NCBI RefSeq assembly: GCF_030505615.1
Contig: NZ_CP129992.1
Location: forward strand, 744,001-808,000
Source: Salinibaculum rarum
GTDB taxonomy: Archaea > Halobacteriota > Halobacteria > Halobacteriales > Haloarculaceae
Direction of reading: 5' to 3'
DNA: 64,000 nt
The notes below the pieces were generated by a model that worked only from the letters and a program-made list of their open reading frames with translations, was not told the DNA's origin and ran no database searches. The stretch's first letter is position 1. Every line of letters starts with the position of its first letter. This document shows, piece by piece, positions 16,649 to 25,621 of the stretch. The translations under genes and the position numbers were made by a program.

Positions 16649-17641
16649 ATGGTGATGCAAACCAGACGAACGCTTCTCTCTCGCGTCGTCTCACTCGCGA
16701 TTGGCGGGTCTGTCGTCGGGCAGGGCGTTGCTCGCGGTGAGCAGGCAGCGAGAAGCGACCGTTGGTCCGACGGCACGACGACACTGACAGTGGAGGGCGC
16801 ACCGAGTGTGCTGGCGATGACCGGTGTGCCGAGAGCGGCGGCTCACCACCTCACATCGGTACGCCGTCAGTGGCAGTCGGTGTCGCTGTCGGACATCGAC
16901 TATCTGGGTGGCACGGTCCAGACCCGGAACGGGAGTTCAGTCAGTGGCTCGGGCGCCGCAGTCGGGTCGTTCGACGTGCAGGCAATTGCGCGGGAGTTGC
17001 GGACGGAGACTGCCTTTCAGCGAGTCGAACGAGGGCAAAACTCAGACGGCACCGGTAGGGCTCGGACCGAACTCCAGACAGCCGAGACGCCGACAGCAGA
17101 GGGGCCACCGGCCGCAGAACAGCCGCGACGGCTGTTCGCCCGGTCGACATCCCCCGCGTTCGTCGCGCTTGGGGAGAATCGAATCAACGTTGCATGCGGT
17201 GACAGCCGCGAAAGAGCGGAAACGTGGCTCACGACCAGTCAGAATCAGTTCGACGGCACTCGTCGGCGTGGCGAGACACGCTTCGGATCGATTCTCGATG
17301 GCGACGTGGTCGCGCAGGTGTCGCTCGGCGAGGCGCTGGGACGGCACGTAGCGACCACCCATCTGGAGGCAGACTCGAGGCTCGAACCACTCGTCCGGAA
17401 CGCGCGGACGGCAGGCGTCGCGGCAGCGGTCGGTGAAGAGACGACCACGGTTCGATATGCTCTCTCGATAGAACAGAACCACGAGACGACGGACGCCCTC
17501 GCCGAGATGAAAGCGGACCTTCGGGCTCACGACGGGACCGAGACACTCGACGAGCACGTCTCGGGCGGGACTGTCGTTGCCGATATCGACTTCGAGACCG
17601 ACGCGCTCTGGACGGTCCACAGCGACCTTTTTGAAGCCTAA
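16649..17641 (+). CDS. Putative secreted protein with Tat-like signal, unknown function
   Basis: 330 residues. The N-terminus TRRTLLSRVVSLAIGGSVVG has a twin arginine, a hydrophobic core and a small-residue region, consistent with Tat export, the main route in haloarchaea. The remainder is polar with no recognised domain. A central stretch rich in Thr, Ala and Pro (about 135-155) is linker-like. Upstream, a TATA-like GATATATAAATA (about 16577-16588) sits some 60 bases before the ATG; an in-frame ATG two codons later (16655) is an alternative start. The in-frame extension back to 16460 passes through this promoter and is Cys-rich, so I rejected it. Confidence 0.7.
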   Translation: MVMQTRRTLLSRVVSLAIGGSVVGQGVARGEQAARSDRWSDGTTTLTVEGAPSVLAMTGVPRAAAHHLTSVRRQWQSVSLSDIDYLGGTVQTRNGSSVSGSGAAVGSFDVQAIARELRTETAFQRVERGQNSDGTGRARTELQTAETPTAEGPPAAEQPRRLFARSTSPAFVALGENRINVACGDSRERAETWLTTSQNQFDGTRRRGETRFGSILDGDVVAQVSLGEALGRHVATTHLEADSRLEPLVRNARTAGVAAAVGEETTTVRYALSIEQNHETTDALAEMKADLRAHDGTETLDEHVSGGTVVADIDFETDALWTVHSDLFEA

Positions 17642-17737
17642 AACCGGTCCGTCAACCTCAGTCGAAAACGCGGTTCGCTGGAACGACAGCGCGCCCACGC
17701 TCGGTTCTGCCCCTCAGGACAGTGCGCTCACCGACCG

Positions 17738-18772
17738 TCAGGTGCCGCCACCGGTTGGCGGTTGTGGCCCGGCTGTGGGCGTTTCTGGGGGCGAGATACC
17801 GGTGTCGCCGGACTGCTGAAATGGGTTTTCGGACACGCTGCCCGACACCAGGAAGTCCGCAATGTTGCCGATGAGGACGTTGTTGTCGGCCCGATATGCG
17901 TTTTCGGGGGCGACAAAGCTCGTGTCCCCGACGACAGCCATGTTGCCGTCGACGGCAGCAACGCCGAACTGGGCTGTCCGTTGTGTCGTCGTCAGTTGTG
18001 CGTCTCCAGCGGTCGTCAACGCGGGTTCTTCTCCGGACTGGGCAATCGGTGCCGCCCCACGGAACACGACGCGGTCGATGCCCTCGGTCAGCGGCGTGGA
18101 CCCAGTCGGTTCGACAAAGACGCTGAGGAAGTTCTGGTCGTTGTTGGCGACGTCGTAGAGGTACCCAATCTCCTGGTAGATGCCACGCTGTGACCCGATG
18201 TCGACGACGCCTCTGGCTTGGCCCGGGTCAGCACCGACGAAGACGCGACCGCCTTCCGACGCGAAGGTGGCCACAGTCTTTCGGTCCTCGTCGGAAAGTA
18301 CCGTCGGAGCCGTCGTGACGAACGCATCTGCGTCGGTCAGCGTCTCCGAGAGCCCACCGGAGTTGGAAAACGAACCTCCGGTGGTCGACTGCTCGTAGAA
18401 CGTGACCTCGTGACCGTTCTCGACGAGCGTCGAGACCAGCGGTCCGACAGCCCGCTCGGTGCCTGCGGGTGACCCGGTCGTAATCGCCTGGCCGGTCCGC
18501 TGTAACGGAACGCCATTCAGCAGCGTTCCGCCGGACTGTGCGGCCGTCCCGACGTGGACGACGACGGTGTTTGTCGACGCGTTGCTGTCCATCACCGTTT
18601 CACCGCCGTCCTCTGCGCCGTCTGTCGCGACGGTATCGAACTGCCACTGGCTCGTGTTGACCGACCCGTCGGCCCGTTCGTCGGCCATGATGAGTCCCGT
18701 GACTGCAGCGCCGGCCACGATGACCAGGACGACGGAGACGAACACCGCTATCAGAGTGCGGTATCGGCTCAT
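17738..18772 (-). CDS. Membrane-anchored DUF4350-like protein
   Basis: 344 residues. One N-terminal membrane anchor (about 7-29) is followed by an extracellular domain with a GATase-like alpha/beta pattern: NGHEVTFYEQ, LTDADAFVTTAPTVLSDED, FASEGGRVFVGADPG. This resembles DUF4350. The C-terminus (about 315-344) is Pro/Gly/Thr-rich. Its ATG overlaps the stop of the SppA-like gene upstream by 4 bases (18769-18772), so the two are translationally coupled. It may be an accessory or substrate of that peptidase, but only the coupling supports this. Confidence 0.78.
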   Translation of the reverse strand: MSRYRTLIAVFVSVVLVIVAGAAVTGLIMADERADGSVNTSQWQFDTVATDGAEDGGETVMDSNASTNTVVVHVGTAAQSGGTLLNGVPLQRTGQAITTGSPAGTERAVGPLVSTLVENGHEVTFYEQSTTGGSFSNSGGLSETLTDADAFVTTAPTVLSDEDRKTVATFASEGGRVFVGADPGQARGVVDIGSQRGIYQEIGYLYDVANNDQNFLSVFVEPTGSTPLTEGIDRVVFRGAAPIAQSGEEPALTTAGDAQLTTTQRTAQFGVAAVDGNMAVVGDTSFVAPENAYRADNNVLIGNIADFLVSGSVSENPFQQSGDTGISPPETPTAGPQPPTGGGT

Positions 18773-19737
18773 CTGTTCTCACCTCCGACAGGCGTACGAG
18801 CGGATTGTTGGACCTGACTCGCAGGGATATACTCACCGGAGTGATACACCACCTCGACATCGCCGCTTACGGCCATGTCGACGAACTGCGGTGGGACAGC
18901 AAGCACCAGTTGCTTGCTCACTCCGTCGTCGGTCTGGACAGTCAGGACGGACGTACTCTCGCTCTCGCCGACGGGCAGACTGCCGAGGATGCTGGTTTGC
19001 TGTTCCATACGTCGGGTGTCGACTTCGTAGGAATCGAGGCCAGCCCGGTCGGCGGCGTCCTCGATGGCGTCGTCGACGAAGCCGAGTTTATCAGCGAAGC
19101 CGTTCTCGACGGCTTCGGTACCGAGGTAGACTTTGGCACGCGAGACCTCCGTGCGACTCAGTTCGATTTCGTCACCGCGCTGTGTCATCACACTTTCGAG
19201 AAACAGATTTGCGAGGATTTCCCGGTCTTCGCGGGCTTCGTCGGGGTGGAGCCCGCCCTTGTTGGGGCCGGTATCGCCGGCTGACGGCTGAAGCGGTTGG
19301 GGTGCAGCACCCGTCACGCCGACGCTGCCGACGGCCTGGGCCGACGGCGCGACGTAGATGTCGTCTGCGGGCACAATCGAGAGGTACGCACCGGACGCGC
19401 CGAGCGTATCGACTGCTGCGATGACCGGCATTTGATTGCTCGTCTTTTCGACGGCGCTGTAGATGCGCTCGCTCTGTGCGGGCAGCCCACCCGGACTCTC
19501 GACTTCGAGCACGACTGCCTGCACCGAGTCGTTGTTGCGAGCTTCCCTGAGTTCACCCTCGACGAACTGCGCGGTGGACTCGTCGATGGTTCCCTCGAGT
19601 TCGATTACTGCGACGGTTCCATCGGGTCCGCTCGTGTATCGATACACCTGTGGCGCGAGTGTGCCACCGACGACGACAGCTATCAGGAGGACGAGGAAAA
19701 TCTGTCTTCGTCGCGAGTTGAGGAGACCTGCTACCAT
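18769..19737 (-). CDS. sppA: Signal peptide peptidase SppA-like, S49 family
   Basis: 322 residues. An N-terminal membrane anchor (about 11-30) precedes a ClpP/crotonase-fold protease domain. VAVIELEGTID starts the domain near residue 42. The nucleophile Ser is in LGASGAYLS near residue 115, and the later EVSRAKVYLGTEAVENGFAD element, close to where the S49 catalytic Lys is expected, is near 200. At 322 residues it is a single-domain form like bacterial short SppA. It degrades cleaved signal peptides or membrane fragments on the outer face. A TATA-like TTTAAA lies about 27 bases upstream of the ATG. It is the first gene of a two-gene operon with the DUF4350-like gene. Confidence 0.9.
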   Translation of the reverse strand: MVAGLLNSRRRQIFLVLLIAVVVGGTLAPQVYRYTSGPDGTVAVIELEGTIDESTAQFVEGELREARNNDSVQAVVLEVESPGGLPAQSERIYSAVEKTSNQMPVIAAVDTLGASGAYLSIVPADDIYVAPSAQAVGSVGVTGAAPQPLQPSAGDTGPNKGGLHPDEAREDREILANLFLESVMTQRGDEIELSRTEVSRAKVYLGTEAVENGFADKLGFVDDAIEDAADRAGLDSYEVDTRRMEQQTSILGSLPVGESESTSVLTVQTDDGVSKQLVLAVPPQFVDMAVSGDVEVVYHSGEYIPASQVQQSARTPVGGENR

Positions 19738-19872
19738 ACAGACCGGCGTTTAAATCCTGGTTTAAAAAGACATGGGGCGCAGTTGCAGACTCAGAAACAG
19801 GCACGAGCGCATTTTAAGCCCGTCCCTCGTTGAGGCCTGGCGTGGTTCCGGGGAAACGAAGCGAGAAACGCC

Positions 19873-20949
19873 CTACTCCTCGAACCGGAAGGTCCCGTCC
19901 CGCTGGACGACTTCCCCGTCGACCTCGATGTAGCTGTCTTCGGCCATGTCGACGATCATGTCGACGTGGACCGCACTCTGGTTTTGCTCGTTGTCCTCAC
20001 CGACGGTGTCGCCGTAGGCGCGCCCGACGGCCATGTGGACGGTGTCGCCCATCTTCTCGTCGAACAGCATGTTGTAGGTAAAGCGGTCGATGTCGCGGTT
20101 CATCCCGATGCCGAGTTCGCCGAGGCGGCGGGCGCCGTCGTCGGTGTTGAGGACCTCGGTCAGCACCGCCTCGTTTTTCTCGGCGCTGTGCTCGACGACG
20201 TCGCCGTCCTCGAAGCGCAGATACACGTCGGTGACTTCCCGACCCTGGTGGTAGAGTGGCTTGTCGAAGAGTACCTCCCCCTCCACGCTGTCCGGAACCG
20301 GCGCGGTGAAGACCTCGCCGCCGGGGAGGTTCTTCTCGCCGTAGTCGTTCAGGGTTGGGTTGCCCGCGACGGACATCGTCACGTCGGTGGTCTCACCCGA
20401 GACGATGCGGACCTCCTCAGCGGGGTCTAAAATCTCGACCATCTGGGACTGGAACTCGCGGACGGCGTCCCAGTCTTTGTTGATAGCGTCCCAGACGAAG
20501 TTCTCGTAGCCTTCGGTGCTCATCTCGGCCAGTTGGGCGTTGGCCTGGGCGGGATACTGGGTGAGACACCAGCGCTTCGAGAGCCGCTCGTCGAGAATCG
20601 GCTGTTTGGCCTGCGAGTAGGCGGCGTTGGTCTCCGGTGAGACGTCGCTGGTCTCGGTGACGTTGCCGTTGGCGCGGATGGCGATGTACACGTCCGTCGC
20701 CTCGATGAGCGCCTGCTCGTGGCTGGGCGTCTCGAAGTCGTCGTCGCGAGCGCGGAGGTACGCGCGCGAAAAGCGGTCGTTGGCGTCAAGGGCAACTGGA
20801 TTCGCGCCCCGGTCACCGACGACTTCGTGGAGTGCGGTGACGAGGTCGGCGGCTTCGGGCGGCGCGACGATGACGACGTCGTCGCCGGCCTCGAGGTCGA
20901 CGGAGTGGTCGACGACGGTTTCGGCGTGTTCGCGGATGCGTGGGTCCAT
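19873..20949 (-). CDS. Aminopeptidase, M29 (thermophilic aminopeptidase) family
   Basis: 358 residues. It matches family M29 in order: N-terminal domain with VVDHSVDLEAGDDVVIVAPP, then C-terminal metal residues in EVLFDKPLYHQGREVTDVY, EDGDVVEHSAEKNEAVL, LGELGIGMN, HMAVGRAYGDTVGE and QSAVHVDMIVDM. These Glu/His/Asp residues bind the two metal ions. The enzyme removes N-terminal amino acids from peptides in the cytoplasm. I chose the ATG at 20949 over one nine codons upstream since MDPRIREHAE is the natural family start. It precedes, and may be co-transcribed with, no close neighbour; the gap to the SppA gene start is 135 bases. Confidence 0.88.
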   Translation of the reverse strand: MDPRIREHAETVVDHSVDLEAGDDVVIVAPPEAADLVTALHEVVGDRGANPVALDANDRFSRAYLRARDDDFETPSHEQALIEATDVYIAIRANGNVTETSDVSPETNAAYSQAKQPILDERLSKRWCLTQYPAQANAQLAEMSTEGYENFVWDAINKDWDAVREFQSQMVEILDPAEEVRIVSGETTDVTMSVAGNPTLNDYGEKNLPGGEVFTAPVPDSVEGEVLFDKPLYHQGREVTDVYLRFEDGDVVEHSAEKNEAVLTEVLNTDDGARRLGELGIGMNRDIDRFTYNMLFDEKMGDTVHMAVGRAYGDTVGEDNEQNQSAVHVDMIVDMAEDSYIEVDGEVVQRDGTFRFEE

Positions 20950-20988
20950 ACACGCCCCTGTCGGCGCGGCGTGCAAACTGCTTTCCGG

Positions 20989-21114
20989 TCAGCGGCCGTT
21001 CCCGCGCTCCATCCCTTCCTTGAAGCCCGTCACGGTCCGGCGAATCATCAGATAGGCAAAAAAGACGACCAGGAGGATAATCACGAGAATGCCGTACACT
21101 ATCAGGTCGGCCAT
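20989..21114 (-). CDS. 41-residue single-pass membrane microprotein
   Basis: An ATG at 21114 opens a 41-codon frame: MADLIVYGIL, then a hydrophobic helix (about 4-24) and a basic cytoplasmic end with RRTVTGFKEGMERGN. The composition (clean transmembrane helix, Arg-Arg stop-transfer, Lys/Glu tail) is not that of random antisense sequence. It lies between the aminopeptidase start and a 75-residue membrane protein on the same strand. No function is recognised. Confidence 0.65.
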   Translation of the reverse strand: MADLIVYGILVIILLVVFFAYLMIRRTVTGFKEGMERGNGR

Positions 21115-21153
21115 AGCAACACAGAGACACGGCGGGCAGAAAGCCGTTTCGCC

Positions 21154-21381
21154 CTACGAGCGGTCCTTCTCGTGTTCTTTGGCCAGTTTGAGCGAGAAGA
21201 TAAATCCGAAGTAGGCGGGGATACCGGCCACTAGGAGCAGATATCTGGCCCACGTCGGGCCGTCGACGATGGCGACAAACGCCGAGACGATAGTGACCCA
21301 GGTGAGTGCAAACACCAGGTCGAATACCATTCCATCTTTGTTCTCGTAGATGTGGGTGCCGATGCGAGCGAGCCAACTCAT
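21154..21381 (-). CDS. Small two-helix membrane protein, unknown function
   Basis: 75 residues from ATG 21381. An amphipathic N-terminus (MSWLARIGTHIYENK) is followed by two hydrophobic segments (about 20-38 and 43-62) and a charged end (KLAKEHEKDRS). No family recognised. It is divergent from the ArsR-like regulator at 21463 and is followed on the same strand by the 41-residue membrane microprotein after 39 bases. The frame is open further upstream, but that extension overlaps the regulator antisense and was not used. Confidence 0.72.
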   Translation of the reverse strand: MSWLARIGTHIYENKDGMVFDLVFALTWVTIVSAFVAIVDGPTWARYLLLVAGIPAYFGFIFSLKLAKEHEKDRS

Positions 21382-21462
21382 ACGCGCCGGTAGCGCGGGT
21401 AGCCCCAAATCACTGTCGGCGCGTCGAAAAGACTCATGGTAGTTGTCGTACAACAACGGACA

Positions 21463-22242
21463 ATGTCGCTGCTGCCCTCCAGCCCCGACACCACGGCCGC
21501 CGACGACGCCGAGCCCCGTGTCGTGGATGTCGACAGCGAGGACGCCGACGACCTCCTCGCCGCGCTCTCCTCGGAGACGGCCAGAGCCGTCCTCTCTGCG
21601 CTCCACGACGAGCCAGCGCCGGCCTCCGACCTCGCCGACCAGGTCGACACCTCCCTCCAGAACGCCCAGTACCACCTCGGAAAGCTCGAATCCGCCGGTG
21701 CCGTCGAGGTGGTCGACACCGCCTACTCCGCGAAGGGCCGCGAGATGGACGTGTACGCGCCCGCCGACCAGCCGCTTGTCATCTTCGCCGGGAAAGAGGA
21801 AAAAGAGTCGACGCTGAAAACCGCACTCTCCCGGCTGCTGGGTGCTGTCGGCATCCTCGCAGTTGCCAGTCTCGCCGTCCAGCAGTGGTTCGGCAGACAG
21901 GGCCTGTTCGGCGGGCGCGACCCCACAGCGGGGGCCGGTGGAGAGACGGGCGCAGGCGGCGCCGGGACGACGCCGGAGGCGACGAGTGCCCCACAGCAGA
22001 GCCCCACCGCGACCCCCGAGCTGGCGGGCGACATCGGGATTGAGAGCATCAACGAATCGACCTCGACGGTCAGCCCCGACACCGTGGCACCCACCGGGAC
22101 GCCGACGCCGCCGGCAGAGACGACCATCGGCGCCGATGCCGTCCGAGAGGCCGGCGCGGGACTGCCGCCGGGACTGCTCTTTTTCCTGGGCGGGCTGTTC
22201 GTCCTCGCAGTCCTCGTCGGCATCCTCTATCTCCGACGGTAA
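21463..22242 (+). CDS. ArsR-like winged-helix regulator with C-terminal membrane helices
   Basis: 259 residues. The N-terminal winged helix spans about 20-100: LLAALSSETARAVLSALHDE, then SDLADQVDTSLQNAQYHLGKLESAGAVEVVD, a typical ArsR recognition region. A membrane helix follows (about 125-140), then a long Gly/Thr/Pro/Ala-rich linker (about 150-225) and a second membrane helix at the C-terminus. This is a membrane-tethered one-component regulator layout. I chose ATG 21463 (MSLLPSSPDTT) over one nine codons upstream, because MSLLPSSP is the usual family start and a short inverted motif GTTGT-CGT-ACAAC (21442-21454) then falls upstream. Its sensed signal is unknown. Confidence 0.85.
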   Translation: MSLLPSSPDTTAADDAEPRVVDVDSEDADDLLAALSSETARAVLSALHDEPAPASDLADQVDTSLQNAQYHLGKLESAGAVEVVDTAYSAKGREMDVYAPADQPLVIFAGKEEKESTLKTALSRLLGAVGILAVASLAVQQWFGRQGLFGGRDPTAGAGGETGAGGAGTTPEATSAPQQSPTATPELAGDIGIESINESTSTVSPDTVAPTGTPTPPAETTIGADAVREAGAGLPPGLLFFLGGLFVLAVLVGILYLRR

Positions 22243-22295
22243 CTCAAAGAGGGATTTGAGTCTCCGGGAGCTACTTTTTAATTGGGGCTGTACGT

Positions 22296-22823
22296 TCAGT
22301 CGCGTCGACCCGCTCGGCCCTCCGACAACGACCGCTGTTCCAGTAACGCACCTGCCGGCGTTCGGAGACGCGCCACAACGTCACCCGACGCCTGCCCAAC
22401 TGCCGCGTACGCCGGCTGTGCCCCACGCGGGTCGGCGTGACTGCCCGGATTCAAAACTGCCACTTCCCCAATCTGTCCGACCCCTGGCCGATGTGTGTGG
22501 CCCAGGACCACCACGTCGGCTCCTTCCTGACGCGCCAAAAGCGAGAGTTGCGTCTCGTCGTGGTCGTGCCCGTGGACTACCAAAACTGTGACACCCAGTG
22601 TCTGGACTGTCTCCATCGCTGGCAACCGCTCGCGGACGACAGCGCTGTCTGCGTTGCCGTGAACGGCGACCAGACGGTCCGCGAGCGATTCGAAACCCTC
22701 CAGGACTGCCGGTGTCGTGAAGTCACCGGCGTGAACCACGAGGTCGGCGTCTGCAATCTGCTCGCGGAGGTGGTCGGTGAGCGCGGGGTCGTCGGTGCCG
22801 TGTGTATCCGAGAGGACGAGCAT
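22296..22823 (-). CDS. Metallophosphoesterase, YfcE/MJ0936 family
   Basis: 175 residues. All motifs of the calcineurin-like phosphodiesterase family are present in order: SDTHG (5-9), GDF (33-35), GNAD (56-59), HGHD (about 84-87) and GHTH (about 108-111). These hold two metals, commonly Mn or Ni, and hydrolyse phosphodiester bonds. The natural substrate of YfcE-type enzymes is unsettled. The gene converges on the ArsR-like regulator with a 53-base gap and is divergent from the CDF transporter. Confidence 0.92.
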   Translation of the reverse strand: MLVLSDTHGTDDPALTDHLREQIADADLVVHAGDFTTPAVLEGFESLADRLVAVHGNADSAVVRERLPAMETVQTLGVTVLVVHGHDHDETQLSLLARQEGADVVVLGHTHRPGVGQIGEVAVLNPGSHADPRGAQPAYAAVGQASGDVVARLRTPAGALLEQRSLSEGRAGRRD

Positions 22824-22911
22824 ACCCGTCGTAGCGGACCAGCGGAGATAAGCCCCCAGATACGGCGGAAATCACCGGACTACTTGTGACAGGCCGGCAA
22901 CTGCATACCCA

Positions 22912-23916
22912 ATGGCAAGCAGCAAATCGGTAGTGATTGCGGCGCTCATCGCGAACGGAGCGATTGCGGTGCTGAAGTTCATCGGATTTCTGCTGACCGG
23001 GAGTCCGTCGATGCTCTCGGAGACGTACCACTCCATCTCCGATACGGGCAATCAGGTGTTTCTCCTCGTCGGCCTCCGATACAGCGGGCAGGCGCCCGAC
23101 GACCGTCACCCCTTCGGCTACGGGAAGGCACAGTTTTTCTACAGCTTTCTCGTCTCGGTGCTGCTTTTTGGTATCGCCGGCTGGGAATCGACCAAACACG
23201 GCTACGAGAAGATACAGGAAGTACTCGCCGGCCACGGTGGCCACGGCGGCAGCGAGTTTGTCACCATCGCCGGCCAGACGTTTCCCGCGGTGTACGTCAA
23301 CTACGCCGTCCTCGTCGGTGCCATCGTCTTCGAGACGTACGCGCTTCTGAAAGCACGAAAAGCGATGCAAAAGCAAATCGAGCGAAACGACTGGAGCGGC
23401 TACCGGGAGGCGTTCCGGAAAACCGCAGATACAACGACGCTGACGGCCTTCACCGAGGACAGCATCGCCCTCGGCGGGGCCGGCATCGCCTTCGCCGGCA
23501 TCTTTCTCACCCGCCAGACGGGCGACCCAATCTACGACGCCATCGCCGCGTTGCTCATCGGACTCCTGCTTATGGGCTTTGCGCTGGCGCTGGCCTGGGA
23601 GAACAAGCGACTCCTGCTCGGTGAGAGCATGCCCGCAGACGCCGAAGCAGAGCTCCGTGCCATCGTGGCCGACGCGGACGGCGTCGAGGAAATCGTCGAC
23701 TTCCGGACCGTCTACTTCGGGCCGAAACGCATCGTGGTCACCGCCGACGTGAACTTCACCGACGGGATGAGCGGCCGGGACATCGACGACGCCATCGACA
23801 CCATCGAACGGGCGCTCAAAGACGCCGACGACGACATCCAGTCGGTGTTCGTCGAAGTCGAGAAAGACGGCAAGCCACCAGTCGTCAGCGGTGACGGCTC
23901 CGGCAGAAGCGAGTGA
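22912..23916 (+). CDS. Cation diffusion facilitator (CDF) family transporter
   Basis: 334 residues. Six transmembrane segments, with the CDF metal-site helices MLSETYHSISDTGNQ (helix II, about residues 35-50) and a helix V region near 180-200 (FTEDSIALGGAGIAF). The usual HxxxD/DxxxD residues are partly replaced: YHSISD retains His and Asp, while helix V has EDS. A histidine-rich loop (GHGGHGGS, about 104-111) lies between helices. The C-terminal cytoplasmic domain (about 240-320) has the alpha/beta fold of CDFs. It exports divalent metals such as Zn, Fe or Mn in exchange for protons; metal preference is not certain. Confidence 0.9.
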   Translation: MASSKSVVIAALIANGAIAVLKFIGFLLTGSPSMLSETYHSISDTGNQVFLLVGLRYSGQAPDDRHPFGYGKAQFFYSFLVSVLLFGIAGWESTKHGYEKIQEVLAGHGGHGGSEFVTIAGQTFPAVYVNYAVLVGAIVFETYALLKARKAMQKQIERNDWSGYREAFRKTADTTTLTAFTEDSIALGGAGIAFAGIFLTRQTGDPIYDAIAALLIGLLLMGFALALAWENKRLLLGESMPADAEAELRAIVADADGVEEIVDFRTVYFGPKRIVVTADVNFTDGMSGRDIDDAIDTIERALKDADDDIQSVFVEVEKDGKPPVVSGDGSGRSE

Positions 23917-24100
23917 CACAGAGGGAGTGTCTGAAATAGAGGGAGCGTCTATCGACGCGACGCCAGGCGCTGGCTGACTTTTTTTATCACGCCCTGTCAA
24001 ACCGTCTCTAGTGAGAGGCCACAACACGTATCAGTGGTAATCGAGTACTGAGGCTGGGTTCGACACGGGTGGGCACAACAGGCAATCGGGGAGCACACAG

Positions 24101-25561
24101 ATGACAGCAGGACCGACGACGAACGACGGCCTGCCAACGATGAGCGAGCAGCCACAGGTGCTGGTCTTCGGGTCTGATGGCGAAAATCGCCGGCTCCTCG
24201 CGGAGACGCTCGGGAACAGCTACCAGGTCGAAACGACCGACGAGCCGGCGGCGTTGCACGGGCAGTTCGACTGCTGTCTGGTCACCGAACAGCGGTTCCC
24301 CGACGTTGCCGAGCTTCTCGAACGACGGTGCACGGAAACCGACGTGTTTCTCCCCGCCGTGTTGCTGAGCGAGGACGGGGACGTCGACCCCGCCGTCTGG
24401 GAGTACGTCGACGACGTGGTGACGCTCCCGGTCAAGAAGGCCGCGCTACACGCCCGCATGGAAAACCTCTTGGAGCGCCGGCGGACTGCCTGTGAACTCG
24501 CCGAGCGCGAACGAGAACTCCGGGAGACTGTCGACGACCTCCGGCTGAAAGAGCAGGCCATCGACGAGGCCCCCGTCGGCTTCAGCATCGCCGACGCCCG
24601 CCGGCCGGACAATCCACTCATATACGTCAACGACCAGTTCCTCCAGACGACGGGCTACGACGCCACGGAGGTGCTGGACCGAAACTGCAGGTTCCTCCAG
24701 GGCGAGGAGACAGACACAGCCACCGTCGACCAGCTCCGCGAGGGAATCGACGCCAAACAGCCGGTCTCGGTCGATATCGTGAACTACCGGAAAAACGGCG
24801 AGAAGTTCTGGAACAGCGTCGACGTCGCACCGCTCCGAAACACTGCCGGCGACGTCACACACTACGTGGGCTTTCAGACAGACGTCACCAAGCGCAAGGT
24901 CAGAGAGCGCCGTCAGGAGGTCCTCAATCGCGTGCTCAGCCACAACCTCCGGAACAAGATGAACGTCATCGAGGCGTACCTGGAGATACTCAACCACGAC
25001 GCTGTCGGCGACCCGCCGGCCGAACTCACCGAAATCGGGTCTGCCGTCCAGAACCTGCTTGCTCTCGCGGAGACGGCCCGCGAAACCGACCGGATACTCT
25101 CAGAGACCGACTCGGACCGGAAAGTCGACGCGCTCGACCAGCGGCTTCGGGAACTCGCCGACGCGATTCGTGACCAGTACCCGGACGTGACAGTCTCGCT
25201 TACACTGCCCGACGAGCCGATACGGCCGGTTGCCACCGGCGGACTGCTCGCCGCGCTCGAAGAAGCACTCGACAACGCGGCAAAGCACAACGACAACGAC
25301 AACCCGCGAGTCTGTATCCGCGTCGAGAACCGTGACGACAACTGGGTCAGCATCGAAATCGAGGACAACGGTCCCGGCATCCCCCAGCAGGAACTCGACG
25401 TGCTCAAACAGGGCGAGGAAGCGCTCCAGCACGCCGACCGCATGGGCATCTGGCTCATCTACTGGACGGTCACCCGGGCCGGTGGGTCGATGACGGTCAG
25501 CAACTGCGAGTCGGATGGCACCGTCGTCGAACTGGCAGTCCCGACCGTCGGCGAGTTGTGA
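24101..25561 (+). CDS. Pseudo-receiver / LOV histidine kinase
   Basis: 486 residues, cytoplasmic. The N-terminal domain (about 15-125) has a receiver-like fold, but the phospho-acceptor Asp is replaced (CLVTEQRFPD, Thr62), so it is probably a pseudo-receiver. A coiled linker (125-152) leads to a LOV domain (about 155-265): DRNCRFLQG with Cys196, Asn228 and Asn238 in NYRKNGEKFWN, and Gln259 in YVGFQTD. All are residues required for FMN adduct formation. Kinase core: His281 in SHNLRNKMNVIE, N-box DNAAKHND, G-box EDNGPGIP. A start at the ATG 24140 is also possible and would leave the domains intact. No cognate regulator is adjacent. Confidence 0.92.
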   Translation: MTAGPTTNDGLPTMSEQPQVLVFGSDGENRRLLAETLGNSYQVETTDEPAALHGQFDCCLVTEQRFPDVAELLERRCTETDVFLPAVLLSEDGDVDPAVWEYVDDVVTLPVKKAALHARMENLLERRRTACELAERERELRETVDDLRLKEQAIDEAPVGFSIADARRPDNPLIYVNDQFLQTTGYDATEVLDRNCRFLQGEETDTATVDQLREGIDAKQPVSVDIVNYRKNGEKFWNSVDVAPLRNTAGDVTHYVGFQTDVTKRKVRERRQEVLNRVLSHNLRNKMNVIEAYLEILNHDAVGDPPAELTEIGSAVQNLLALAETARETDRILSETDSDRKVDALDQRLRELADAIRDQYPDVTVSLTLPDEPIRPVATGGLLAALEEALDNAAKHNDNDNPRVCIRVENRDDNWVSIEIEDNGPGIPQQELDVLKQGEEALQHADRMGIWLIYWTVTRAGGSMTVSNCESDGTVVELAVPTVGEL

Positions 25562-25621
25562 CCGAAGCGTGCAGTCGCGGAGTCGAACCTTCTAAATCCT
25601 GTGTCCGTGAATCGGAGTGTA

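Noticed and set aside
21442..21454. Inverted motif GTTGT-CGT-ACAAC before the ArsR-like gene
   Set aside because: Arms are only 5 bases; without a second copy or conservation it cannot be called an operator.
22723..24027. A 434-codon minus-strand frame over the CDF gene
   Set aside because: Antisense shadow of a clear CDF transporter.
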